A stretch of 48,541 nucleotides of DNA, from assembly GCA_016198185.1 (NCBI GenBank), contig JACQJD010000084.1, positions 1-48,541 on the forward strand, given 5' to 3'. Positions within the stretch are counted from its first letter, which is position 1; every line of letters begins with the position of its first letter. Both the position numbers and the translations under genes were made by a program. The notes beneath the pieces are model-generated. The model made no database searches. It saw only the letters and a list, made by a program, of their open reading frames with translations, and was not told where the DNA came from. Below are positions 1 through 8,485 of the stretch, piece after piece. Source of the DNA: Deltaproteobacteria bacterium. GTDB lineage: Bacteria > Bdellovibrionota > JACOXK01 > 2-02-FULL-40-11.

Positions 1-2
1 AT

Positions 3-410
3 CTGGATGTTTTAAAAAAATTGGTCGCCGCCTTTTATTTAAATTTTTTGATTCATTATCCTATTTTTTTCTTTTTCCCGACGGTCATTGAGCGGCCTAC
101 AACTTCCTTGGATGGCTGGGCAGGATCAGCCTTTTCATTTTTGCGTTGGATAGATCAACCCGTCAATTGCTTCCCCAGTCAACATGTGAGTCTTTGTTTT
201 GTCGTAGCCTTGGGCTTTTGGAACTATCGAAGATGGATTTCCATTTTCTTTTTGTTCTGGGCCATTGCTATCTCCCTATCAACGTTAACGACAAAACAGC
301 ATTATTTTTGGGATGTTTTGGGGGGCCTCGTGGTGTTTTTAATTTGCTATGGGGTTGTCTTGAGGAAAGAAAGTCAACCTAAACTGCAGTTGGTATCCCC
401 TTCCAAATAA
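3..410 (+). CDS. PAP2/AUR1-type phosphatase or phosphotransferase, 5' truncated by window edge
   Basis: The reading frame is open to the left edge of the window, so the gene is partial and the TTG at 21 is probably not its start. The visible C-terminal ~135 residues carry two PAP2-superfamily signatures: NCFPSQHVS (the PSxH motif) and TTKQHYFWDVLGG (the HxxxD motif). The usual SR dipeptide before the last motif reads ST, as in inositol-phosphorylceramide-synthase (AUR1)-like members. Hydrophobic segments flank both motifs, so this is an integral membrane enzyme acting on lipid phosphates or phospholipid headgroups. The substrate cannot be told. Its 3' end overlaps the convergent hutI by 32 bp. 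Confidence 0.75.
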   Translation: MDVLKKLVAAFYLNFLIHYPIFFFFPTVIERPTTSLDGWAGSAFSFLRWIDQPVNCFPSQHVSLCFVVALGFWNYRRWISIFFLFWAIAISLSTLTTKQHYFWDVLGGLVVFLICYGVVLRKESQPKLQLVSPSK

Positions 411-1635
411 CGAGCTTACAAAAATTTTGTCCATAGTGATAGGGTAAGTACTCGTACGAAGGAATTTCATAAAAAGCCAAATCAGCTTGTTTGCCAATTT
501 CTAAAGAACCGACCTCTGATTCGATTCCCAAGGCACAAGCCGCATTATAAGTTATAGCCGACAATACTTCTGGAATCGTCATTTTCAGTTGAGTAGCGGC
601 TAAAAGTGTCATGAGAGGTAAGTTTTGGGTCATAGAAGAGCCAGGGTTGAAATCCGTGGCAATGGCAACGCGCACGCCACTGTCGATCAATTTTCGAGCG
701 GGTGCAAAAGGTTTTCCCAAAAATAAAGAAGTTCCGGGTAATAAAACAGCGGTTGTCTTTGATTTTTTTAACGCCGCAATTCCATGGGCTGTAATTGAAA
801 TTAAGTGATCTACGCTTTGTGCCTGGAGTGCACAAGATAGCTCTGTGCCTCCCAGCGGCTGGAATTCATCAGCGTGGCATTTGAGCCTAAGCCCATATTG
901 TTGAGCCGTTCTAAAAATGTGTTTGGTTTGTGATAAATTAAAAAATCCACGATCCATAAATACATCACAAAAAGTTGCCAAATTTTGTTTGCAAATCGTA
1001 GGGATCATTTTTTGACAGATATCTGCCACATACTTTTCTTTTGCATATCCTTTGGGAAAAGCATGGGCCCCGAGAAAAGTTGCAAAAATGTTTAGACCCA
1101 TTTCTTGTTTAGCGCGAGCGATGGCTTTTAAACATTTCAGTTCCTGGGCTAGGGAAAGACCATAGCCACTTTTGATTTCAACTGTTGTAATGCCGAGGCT
1201 CTTTGAAAAAAGCAGGCGTTTTTTTAATTGCGTAACCAAATCTTGGAGAGCGGCATGTTGCGTTGTTTGAACAGAACTTAAAATTCCTCCGCCTGCTTTT
1301 GCAATCTCAAGATAGCTTTTTCCTTCGCAGCGTTGTGCAAACTCATGATGCCTCGATCCTGAAAAGACCATATGGGTATGAGCGTCAATAAAACCTGGGA
1401 AACAAACCATGCCATTGGCATCTATTTTGGTTGAGACTCGAAAAGAGTGTACTTCCTTGGCAGGGCCCACCCAAACAATTTTTCCATTTTTACAAATAAT
1501 GGCAGCATTCGAAAGCACGGCCAGCTCCTCTTTCTTTGGAAATCGGCCTTTCTTTTTGGAGACGCCTTCAAAAGTGACCGCTTGAGAAATGTTGGTAATC
1601 AGTAAAGTTTTATGTTTTTTCAAAAGGGTCCTCAC
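379..1635 (-). CDS. hutI: Imidazolonepropionase (histidine degradation step 3)
   Basis: 418 residues, normal length for HutI, which hydrolyses 4-imidazolone-5-propionate to N-formimino-L-glutamate in the cytoplasm. This is an amidohydrolase fold: the N-terminal metal motif FIDAHTH lies near residues 82-88, followed by FSGSRHHEFAQR, KSGYGL, FLGAHAFP, KCHADEF, SVDHL and a C-terminal ATDFNPGSS carrying the metal/catalytic Asp. The start is GTG, directly after the hutU stop codon; the GGTGAGG just upstream can serve as ribosome binding site, so translation is probably coupled. It is the last gene of a twelve-gene minus-strand array and ends inside the convergent PAP2 gene. Confidence 0.95.
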   Translation of the reverse strand: MRTLLKKHKTLLITNISQAVTFEGVSKKKGRFPKKEELAVLSNAAIICKNGKIVWVGPAKEVHSFRVSTKIDANGMVCFPGFIDAHTHMVFSGSRHHEFAQRCEGKSYLEIAKAGGGILSSVQTTQHAALQDLVTQLKKRLLFSKSLGITTVEIKSGYGLSLAQELKCLKAIARAKQEMGLNIFATFLGAHAFPKGYAKEKYVADICQKMIPTICKQNLATFCDVFMDRGFFNLSQTKHIFRTAQQYGLRLKCHADEFQPLGGTELSCALQAQSVDHLISITAHGIAALKKSKTTAVLLPGTSLFLGKPFAPARKLIDSGVRVAIATDFNPGSSMTQNLPLMTLLAATQLKMTIPEVLSAITYNAACALGIESEVGSLEIGKQADLAFYEIPSYEYLPYHYGQNFCKLVIWKGIPTAV

Positions 1636-3288
1636 TTACCTCACCAGGGGTGTTTTTAAATGAAAGTCTTTTGCGGTCTTTATGGCCTTTTTATATCCCG
1701 CATCTGCATGTCGAATAATGCCCATGGCTGGATCTGAATTCAACACTCTCGAAATTCGCTCAGCAGCTTTTTGGGTGCCATCTGCCACAATGACCATGCC
1801 CGCATGGAGAGAGTACCCCATGCCAACCCCTCCTCCATGATGAAAAGAGACCCAGCTTGCACCATTGACGGCATTGATCAGCGCATTGAGGATCGGCCAA
1901 TCTGCAATGGCATCGCTTCCATCTTTCATGGCTTCTGTTTCACGATAGGGAGACGCCACAGACCCACAATCCAAATGATCTCTTCCAATGACAATCGGTG
2001 CTTTAACTTTCTTTTGTTTCACAAGTTTGTTGAAGAGGAGACCGGCTTTCTCACGTTCGCCGTATCCCAACCAACAAATGCGACTGGGGAGGCCTTGGAA
2101 TTTCACTTTTTCTTTTGCCAACAACAGCCAATTTTTTAACTGTTTTTTTTGTGGGAACGCTTTGATCAGCGCAGCATCTGTTACATAGATATCTTGCGGA
2201 TCTCCGGAGAGCGCTACCCATCGAAAAGGACCTTGTCCCTCACAAAATAAAGGGCGAATGTAGGCGGGAACAAATCCTGGAAAATGGAATGCTTGGCGAA
2301 GCCCCCCACCGAAAGCTTGTGCGCGAATGTTATTGCCATAATCAAAAACATGGGCCCCCTTTTTTTGAAGTTTCAGCATGGCATCGACATGAATGACAAT
2401 ACTTTGAATGGCTCGTTTGATATAGGCATTTGGATTGGACCGTCGAAGGCGAATGGCCTCTTTGAGACTGAGACCTCGAGGAATATATCCATTTAAAGTA
2501 TCATGCGCACTGGTTTGGTCTGTAACCAAATGAGGAATCATCTTTCTCTTTACAAATTCTGGGTAAATATCTGCAGCATTGCCAAGAAGCGCAATAGACT
2601 TTGCTTCTTTTTTTCTTTGATAGTGTTGGGCAAGCGAAAGAGCTTCTTCTAAAGAATTCGTTGCCAAGTCTACATAGCCAGTCTTTAATCTTCGTTCGAT
2701 TCGAGCTGGATCGACTTCAACCCCAATAAAAACAGCGCCATTCATCGTTGCTGCCAAAGGTTGAGCGCCCCCCATGCCGCCTAACCCAGCAGACAAAATG
2801 AGTTTCCCCGCTAAATTTCCGTTAAAATGAGTTCTACCAGCTTGAGCAAAAGTTTCATAAGTGCCTTGCAGGATTCCCTGCGTGCCAATGTAAATCCAAC
2901 TTCCGGCGGTCATTTGGCCGTACATCGTTAATCCCAAAGCTTCTAATTTTCGAAATTCATCCCAGGTGGCCCATTTGGGGACCAAATTTGAATTTGCAAT
3001 CAACACACGGGGGGCATCTTCATGAGAAGGTAAAATCCCAACAGGTTTTCCAGATTGAACCAAAAGGGTTTCGTCATTTTTTAATTGTTTGAGAGAAGTT
3101 AAAATGGCGTCATAACATTTCCAGTTGCGAGCTGCTTTTCCCGTTCCACCATAGACAATTAACTCTTTCGGGTTTTCTGCGACCTCTTGAGAAAGATTGT
3201 GTTGAATCATCCGGTAGGCGGCTTCTTGAACCCAGCCTTTGCAGTGCAAAGTAGTTCCGGTGGGTGGAAAGATTGCTCTTTTCATCAT
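1636..3288 (-). CDS. hutU: Urocanate hydratase (urocanase)
   Basis: 550 residues, the usual urocanase size. It converts urocanate to imidazolonepropionate using tightly bound NAD+. Visible signatures are [11 protein letters not shown] near the N terminus, [20 protein letters not shown], the Rossmann-like [14 protein letters not shown], and the conserved [18 protein letters not shown] segment (active-site Cys) followed by [12 protein letters not shown]. The ATG overlaps the hutH stop by one base (TAATG), and two ATG codons are adjacent at the start. It sits between hutH and hutI without intergenic space, so the three are co-transcribed and probably translationally coupled. Confidence 0.96.
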   Translation of the reverse strand: MMKRAIFPPTGTTLHCKGWVQEAAYRMIQHNLSQEVAENPKELIVYGGTGKAARNWKCYDAILTSLKQLKNDETLLVQSGKPVGILPSHEDAPRVLIANSNLVPKWATWDEFRKLEALGLTMYGQMTAGSWIYIGTQGILQGTYETFAQAGRTHFNGNLAGKLILSAGLGGMGGAQPLAATMNGAVFIGVEVDPARIERRLKTGYVDLATNSLEEALSLAQHYQRKKEAKSIALLGNAADIYPEFVKRKMIPHLVTDQTSAHDTLNGYIPRGLSLKEAIRLRRSNPNAYIKRAIQSIVIHVDAMLKLQKKGAHVFDYGNNIRAQAFGGGLRQAFHFPGFVPAYIRPLFCEGQGPFRWVALSGDPQDIYVTDAALIKAFPQKKQLKNWLLLAKEKVKFQGLPSRICWLGYGEREKAGLLFNKLVKQKKVKAPIVIGRDHLDCGSVASPYRETEAMKDGSDAIADWPILNALINAVNGASWVSFHHGGGVGMGYSLHAGMVIVADGTQKAAERISRVLNSDPAMGIIRHADAGYKKAIKTAKDFHLKTPLVR

Positions 3289-4796
3289 TATATATTTTGA
3301 GAGACCAGCTGAAAAAGGTCATCTGTGATTGAAACAATTTTTTCGATGTCTTGAGAAAAAATGCGATCGCCCGTAATGGGGGGGACGACCGTTCTGATTT
3401 TGGCTTGAACCTTTTCCAACAAGGGATTGGTCTTGAGTGGTCTTCGGAGCTCAATTGCTTGGGAAGCACTCAATAATTCAATGGCCAAAATAATTTTAGC
3501 GTTTTCAAGAATTTGATGGCATTTGAGTGCTGCGCCTACACCCATGCTGACGTGATCTTCCTTACTGCCAGAGGTTGGAATGGTGTCTACGCTGGCCGGG
3601 TGAGCAAGGGTTTTATTTTCAGAAGCCAAAGCAGCGGCGGTCACATGCGCCAACATCAATCCAGATTCTAAGCCTTGCTGAGACGCCAAACATGCGGGCA
3701 ATCCACTAAACTGCGGATCCAACAGTTTTTCGATTCGACATTCGGACATGTGTGCTAAGGAAGTAAACGCAATCGATAAATAATCCATGGCGTTGGACAA
3801 ATATTGGCCATGAAAATTTCCACCACTGAGCCACATTTTTTCTTTTGTGAAAAATAAGGGGTTATCCGTAACCGCATTTAATTCTGTTTCAACAATCTGA
3901 GAAACAAACGCCAGGGTATCCAGAGTAGAACCATGCACTTGGGGCATACAGCGAAAAGAATAAGGGTCTTGTACTTTTCCACAGGCCACATGTGCTTTTT
4001 GAAATTCACTTTGCTGGGTGAGGGACCAAAGAAGGTTTGCTACGTTGATTTGCCCGGCATGGGGTCGCAGACGATGAATCAGTTCATGAAAAGGTTTTTG
4101 ACTTCCAAGACACGCTTCCAAACTCAGTGCGCCGGCGATGGTAAACAGCAACATGAGTTTTTGAGCTTCTAAGACATTGAGTGCGGAAATGGCCGTCATC
4201 ACTTGAGTGCCATTGATGAGAGCCAATCCTTCTCTGCCCATCAATTTGAGTGGAGAAATGCCAGCCTTTTTTAAGATGGGAACCGAGGAGGTTCTTTTTT
4301 GGTTTTGCAAAACAGAGCCCTCTCCAATGAGTACCAGAGCCAAATGAGCAAGTGGGGCCAAATCACCACTGGCACCCACGGAGCCCTTTTGAGGGATATA
4401 AGGTAAAATATTTTTATTTAAAAGTGCAATGAGGCTTTCGATAATCGCAAGACGCACGCCAGAATAGCCCGCACATAAAGCGTGAATGCGTAACAACAAA
4501 ATGGCGCGTGTTTGAATCTCTGTATAAGGGAGCCCGACCCCACAGCTGTGAGATCGAATCAAATTGTGTTGCAAGGTTTCAATTTGATCTTCTGTAATTT
4601 CAATATTGGATAACACGCCAAAGCCGGTATTGAGTCCGTAGACGATGTCTCCGCGTTTTTGAAAAGACGCAAGGAGGGCGGTGTTTTTTTGGACCAAGGT
4701 GCGAGCGCTTGGGTGAATGCCGACAGAATGATGTTCAAAAACAATTTTTTGAAAAAGTTTCCAGGAAAGATTCTTTCCATTTAATAAGATGGACAT
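3288..4796 (-). CDS. hutH: Histidine ammonia-lyase
   Basis: 502 residues. It deaminates L-histidine to urocanate, the first step of the Hut pathway. The MIO prosthetic group forms autocatalytically from Ala-Ser-Gly, seen in [14 protein letters not shown] at residues 142-144, the same numbering as the classical enzyme. Other family segments are YGLNTGFG near 53-60, NGTQVM, and [14 protein letters not shown] in the second half. The ATG lies 2 nt after the stop of the upstream small gene. There is no room for a separate hut promoter or a HutC operator between them, so expression must follow the upstream genes or an internal promoter inside them. Confidence 0.96.
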   Translation of the reverse strand: MSILLNGKNLSWKLFQKIVFEHHSVGIHPSARTLVQKNTALLASFQKRGDIVYGLNTGFGVLSNIEITEDQIETLQHNLIRSHSCGVGLPYTEIQTRAILLLRIHALCAGYSGVRLAIIESLIALLNKNILPYIPQKGSVGASGDLAPLAHLALVLIGEGSVLQNQKRTSSVPILKKAGISPLKLMGREGLALINGTQVMTAISALNVLEAQKLMLLFTIAGALSLEACLGSQKPFHELIHRLRPHAGQINVANLLWSLTQQSEFQKAHVACGKVQDPYSFRCMPQVHGSTLDTLAFVSQIVETELNAVTDNPLFFTKEKMWLSGGNFHGQYLSNAMDYLSIAFTSLAHMSECRIEKLLDPQFSGLPACLASQQGLESGLMLAHVTAAALASENKTLAHPASVDTIPTSGSKEDHVSMGVGAALKCHQILENAKIILAIELLSASQAIELRRPLKTNPLLEKVQAKIRTVVPPITGDRIFSQDIEKIVSITDDLFQLVSQNI

Positions 4797-4798
4797 CG

Positions 4799-5218
4799 TT
4801 AATCTCCAAATCGCCCTCGAAGTTCTTTCATTTGTTGATCTGCAACAAAGGCAATGCTTGTCAAATAATAGATAAAATCATTGAGTCCCAAATTAGACAT
4901 GGGGCGTAACATTTTAAGAATGATTTCATTGTTTTTATTGATCCCAAAAGCAGCGCCCAAGGATTGTTCCACATTGTCATTCAGTTCGAGAATTTTTCGG
5001 TACAACGTTGTAATGTTGGACTTGGGACAATTCATGATTTTAGATTGCAAAATGATAAAGCCCCCTGCAACAATGACAAAAATTTCAGCTTTGTTTTGAG
5101 TGATTTTCCAAATATTGGGTGCTTTTTTAAGCTCATCTGGATTGAAAGACATTTTTCGAAGATAGGCATCAATGGTATCAATGTCTCTCTTATTTTGGTC
5201 TTTATTGTTTTGGTCCAT
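4799..5218 (-). CDS. Small protein, YbjN / type III chaperone-like fold (tentative)
   Basis: 139 residues, acidic/amphipathic, no signal peptide. The layout (polar N terminus, a short strand pair FVIVAGGFIILQSKI, a helix LYRKILELNDNVEQ, then SLGAAFGINKNNEIILKMLRP and a C-terminal helix with FVADQQMKEL) resembles YbjN or CesT-type chaperone domains, which have this alpha/beta order. I cannot assign a partner. Its start overlaps the rpe 3' end by 17 bp and its stop is 2 nt from hutH, so it is firmly embedded in the operon. Function unknown; fold assignment is inference. Confidence 0.55.
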   Translation of the reverse strand: MDQNNKDQNKRDIDTIDAYLRKMSFNPDELKKAPNIWKITQNKAEIFVIVAGGFIILQSKIMNCPKSNITTLYRKILELNDNVEQSLGAAFGINKNNEIILKMLRPMSNLGLNDFIYYLTSIAFVADQQMKELRGRFGD

Positions 5219-5876
5219 GAATTTTTTGTTTCATCTCTTGAATGGTTTTGTCATAAGGCTTGTTTTTAAAGATCGCTGATCCAGCGACAAAGATATTTGC
5301 CCCGGCTTGCGCAATTTTTTCGATATTGGATGACCGAAGCCCTCCATCCACTTCAATCTCAAAGGCAAGTGCATGTTCATGGCGAAAGGCATTCAACTCT
5401 TCAATTTTTTTGAGGGCGCTTTCAATGAAAACCTGTTCGGCAAATCCAGGAAATACGCCCATCACCAAAACATAATCCAGTAACGCAAGATAAGGCAAGA
5501 GACGCTCTACCGGGGTATCTGGATTGAGTGCCAGGCCAGCTTTTATTCCCAGAGCATGAAGTTGTTCGATCAGGGTCTTTGGCTCAGATACAATTTCAAT
5601 ATGGCATGAAATGAGATTGGCGCCTGCGGCGGCAAATGCTTTCACATATCGTTCTGGGGATTCGATCATTAAGTGACAATCGAGTGGTAACGGGGTGCAC
5701 TTTCGAATGGCTTTTACAATAAAAGGCCCAAGGGTTAAATTGGGGACAAAATGACCATCCATCACATCCACGTGAAAAAGAGACGCTCCCGCAGCTTCTG
5801 CCTCTTGAATTTCTTGTTTTAAGATTGAAAAATCAGCAGATAAAAGAGAAGGCGCAATTTTGGGGGTGAAAACCAT
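5202..5876 (-). CDS. rpe: Ribulose-phosphate 3-epimerase
   Basis: 224 residues, a full-length TIM-barrel epimerase interconverting ribulose-5-phosphate and xylulose-5-phosphate. Family motifs: APSLLSADF at the N terminus, HVDVMDGHFVPN (metal-binding His and catalytic Asp), the HLMIE segment, VMGVFPGFAEQ (usually VNPGFGGQ; here the phosphate-loop region reads VFPGFAEQ), and FEIEVDGGL with the second catalytic Asp. It lies 2 nt downstream of fmt and overlaps the next gene by 17 bp. The placement after def-fmt is common in proteobacteria. Confidence 0.95.
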   Translation of the reverse strand: MVFTPKIAPSLLSADFSILKQEIQEAEAAGASLFHVDVMDGHFVPNLTLGPFIVKAIRKCTPLPLDCHLMIESPERYVKAFAAAGANLISCHIEIVSEPKTLIEQLHALGIKAGLALNPDTPVERLLPYLALLDYVLVMGVFPGFAEQVFIESALKKIEELNAFRHEHALAFEIEVDGGLRSSNIEKIAQAGANIFVAGSAIFKNKPYDKTIQEMKQKIHGPKQ

Positions 5877-5878
5877 GA

Positions 5879-6850
5879 TTATTTTTTTAGGGTACTCTTA
5901 AAAAATTGTCCAGGCAATAAGTGTTCACCCTTGAGAAATTCTGTTGCAGGTATTCGTTTTTTATTGGGTTTTTGGACTTCCGTTAACAAGAGAAGCCCTT
6001 GAGAGGTTTCAACGAGAATGCCCTGCTTCGATAGTTCTCGAATTTTTCCAGGCTGACCTTGTGTGCTAGGATCGATCACACGAGCCGCATGGATTTTGAG
6101 AACAGAATCTTTGAGAAAGGTATACGTGCCCGGCCAAGGGTTTGCGCCTCTGATTAAATTCAAAATTTGTTGGGCCGGTGCTTGCCAATCCAGGGTACCC
6201 ATTTCTTTGGTTAATTTCGGTGCTCGGGTGACTTGGTTTGGATCCTGTGGTTTTGCCGCAACTTTATTTTTTTTGATCTGATCAATGGTTTCAAGCAACA
6301 AAGAAGCACCGAGCTCAGCCAATGTGGGTTCTAAGGTTTCATAAGTGTCTTGCATAGAGATCGCGTAATTTTTTTGATTCAAAATATCTCCGGCGTCCAT
6401 TTCAGGCGTGACATATACAATGGAAACCCCCGTTTTTTCTTCCCCCTGAATGATGGCCCACTGAATGGGGGCAGCTCCTCGGTATTTGGGAAGTAAGGAA
6501 GGATGGATATTTAAGGTCTTCAATCTGGGGATATCTAAAATATCTTTGGGCAAAAAAAGACCGTAAGCAGTTACAACCATGAGATCTGGTGCCAAGGCTT
6601 TTAATGCTTTTACATGAGAAGGTGCGGTTAAAGTCACGGGCTGGTAACAGGCGATGCCATGTTGGACGGCAATCTTTTTAATGGGCGACATGTCGAGTTT
6701 TTGCCCGCGACCCCTGGGCCGGTCGGGTTGCGTATATACCGCAATCACTTTTTCGTGTTGAATGAGTTTCTCCAGTGCAGGGACTGCAAAGGAAGCGGTT
6801 CCCATAAAAACAATCTTTAAGGGTTCAAGTGTCTTCGGTTTTTTCAACAC
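5879..6850 (-). CDS. fmt: Methionyl-tRNA formyltransferase
   Basis: 323 residues. It formylates initiator Met-tRNA using 10-formyl-THF. The N-terminal Rossmann domain begins IVFMGTASFAVPAL and contains NIHPSLLPKYRGAAPIQWAI, which holds the Asn-His catalytic pair and the SLLPKYRG loop; the C-terminal domain starts around residue 205. The annotated start is GTG, giving about 12 extra residues before the conserved LKIVFMG; a later start is possible. It follows def by 12 nt and precedes rpe by 2 nt. Confidence 0.95.
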   Translation of the reverse strand: MLKKPKTLEPLKIVFMGTASFAVPALEKLIQHEKVIAVYTQPDRPRGRGQKLDMSPIKKIAVQHGIACYQPVTLTAPSHVKALKALAPDLMVVTAYGLFLPKDILDIPRLKTLNIHPSLLPKYRGAAPIQWAIIQGEEKTGVSIVYVTPEMDAGDILNQKNYAISMQDTYETLEPTLAELGASLLLETIDQIKKNKVAAKPQDPNQVTRAPKLTKEMGTLDWQAPAQQILNLIRGANPWPGTYTFLKDSVLKIHAARVIDPSTQGQPGKIRELSKQGILVETSQGLLLLTEVQKPNKKRIPATEFLKGEHLLPGQFFKSTLKK

Positions 6851-6862
6851 CCTGTTGACCCC

Positions 6863-7387
6863 CTACGATGATTTTTTCATGGATTGTAATTTTTTAAAAC
6901 GCTTAATGACCAGATCTTTTTTAAGGGTGCTCAATTGATCTATATAAAGTCTTCCCTCCAAATGATCGATTTCATGTTGGAGTGCCACAGCAAGCAAACC
7001 GGAAGTGTGTAATTTTTTTTTATTTCCTTGGCGATCTTGAAATTCTACCACCACTTCTTCGTATCTACGTGTGGGTGCCGAAACGCCAGGCAGACTTAAA
7101 CACCCTTCTTCAAAATCAATCTGTTTTGATTTTTCTAGAATTTTTGGATTAAAAAACACATGGAGGGCTCGATTTGCTGTGTCCTCCGATGACGTAATAT
7201 CAATGATGGCGAGTCTTAAGGGTTCACCAATTTGGTTTGCGGCCAGACCGATGCCCGGAGCGTTGTACATGGTTTCCGCCATATCTGAAATCAACCGATC
7301 CCACCGTTTGTTCTTAAAATCGGTGATGGGAAGTGTTTTTTGGGCCAAAATTTTTTTTGGATACGTCACAATGTCTAAAAGGGCCAT
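6863..7387 (-). CDS. def: Peptide deformylase
   Basis: 174 residues, type I PDF. It removes the N-formyl group from nascent proteins and pairs functionally with the adjacent fmt. All three motifs are visible: GIGLAANQIG (residues 45-54), EGCLSLPGV with the metal-ligand Cys96, and QHEIDHLEG (137-145) with the two His ligands and the catalytic Glu. Its start overlaps the lptG/F 3' end by 13 bp. Confidence 0.96.
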   Translation of the reverse strand: MALLDIVTYPKKILAQKTLPITDFKNKRWDRLISDMAETMYNAPGIGLAANQIGEPLRLAIIDITSSEDTANRALHVFFNPKILEKSKQIDFEEGCLSLPGVSAPTRRYEEVVVEFQDRQGNKKKLHTSGLLAVALQHEIDHLEGRLYIDQLSTLKKDLVIKRFKKLQSMKKSS

Positions 7388-8463
7388 AGCTTTTTATTCC
7401 TCTGCTGTTGTCTTAAAATATAATACCCAAAAAATGCAAATATGAAATTGGTGATCCACGCAGAAAGGATGGGTGGCAAGGTGCGATTGTATCCTAAGGA
7501 AAGGCCGGTATTGAGCGAGATCCAATAGGCAAAAGCGATGATAAGGCCAGATCCAAAACTCAATGCCAGAGCGCCACTTCGTGGATTTTTGGTCGAGAAA
7601 GGGATGCCTAAAAAAACCATTAACAAACAAGCCATCACATAAGCAATTTTGGCATGTAAATTAACTTCATGGCGGGTGGTATCAAACCCCGCTTTTTTAT
7701 TTTTTTTAACATAGGTGCGCAGTTCTTCAAAGCTGAGTGTCTCCAAGTTGGAGAGTTCTTTTAGGTCGCCTGGTTTTTCAGTAATATAATGAGCTATTTT
7801 ATTTTTAAAGTGATGGGTAATCGGAAAGTCATCAATATACGTTGTTGAAAGGCCATTGTGTAATTCCCATTGCTCATTTTGATAAACCGCACCTTCAGCT
7901 TGAATTTGTTCAATGAGGGTAAAATGGTCATCGAATAGATAAATGTTGAGCCCCTGAATTTCTTTTTTATCTGTATCAAAGTAATCAATATTGTAGATAG
8001 CATCTCGTCCCCGGTACCAGATTTTTTGACTTTTAAAAAAGCGATAACTGGGATCTTGTCGAATATGATGGTTGTAAATCCAGCGTGATTTTTTTAAAGA
8101 GACAGGAACGACGATGTCCGAAATAAAAAAATTGGAGATGCCGATGACCACGGCTAACGTAAGAAGCGAGGCTGAAATTCTTTCCAAACTGATGCCACAG
8201 GCATAGAGTGCAACCAGTTCCGCATTTTTAGCCAGCGTGGTGAGTGTAAACATGCTGGCGATGAGACACGACATGGGGATCATTTGAGAAATGATCCAAG
8301 GCAGTTGAAAGGATTCGTAATAGACCAATTGATTGGAAAAACCCCATCGCATCATTTGTTGAAGGATGTCTACCAGGAAAAATAAGAAAGAAAATACAAC
8401 AATACTTCCGAAAAAATACTTCAAAAATTCTTTAATTAAGAAACGGTCTAAAATTTTCATCAA
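7375..8463 (-). CDS. lptG: LptF/LptG-family permease (LPS export ABC transporter membrane subunit)
   Basis: 362 residues with the LptF/G architecture: an N-terminal block starting ILDRFLIKEFLKYFFGS with about three membrane segments, a periplasmic beta-jellyroll domain (roughly 100-260), then three C-terminal membrane helices ending at a polar tail. These proteins, with LptB2, pull lipopolysaccharide from the inner membrane. Only one paralogue is here, so whether it is LptF or LptG is uncertain. It starts 22 nt after priA ends and overlaps def. Confidence 0.8.
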   Translation of the reverse strand: MMKILDRFLIKEFLKYFFGSIVVFSFLFFLVDILQQMMRWGFSNQLVYYESFQLPWIISQMIPMSCLIASMFTLTTLAKNAELVALYACGISLERISASLLTLAVVIGISNFFISDIVVPVSLKKSRWIYNHHIRQDPSYRFFKSQKIWYRGRDAIYNIDYFDTDKKEIQGLNIYLFDDHFTLIEQIQAEGAVYQNEQWELHNGLSTTYIDDFPITHHFKNKIAHYITEKPGDLKELSNLETLSFEELRTYVKKNKKAGFDTTRHEVNLHAKIAYVMACLLMVFLGIPFSTKNPRSGALALSFGSGLIIAFAYWISLNTGLSLGYNRTLPPILSAWITNFIFAFFGYYILRQQQRNKKLWPF

Positions 8464-8485
8464 TCATTTAAGTCTACCATTGTCA

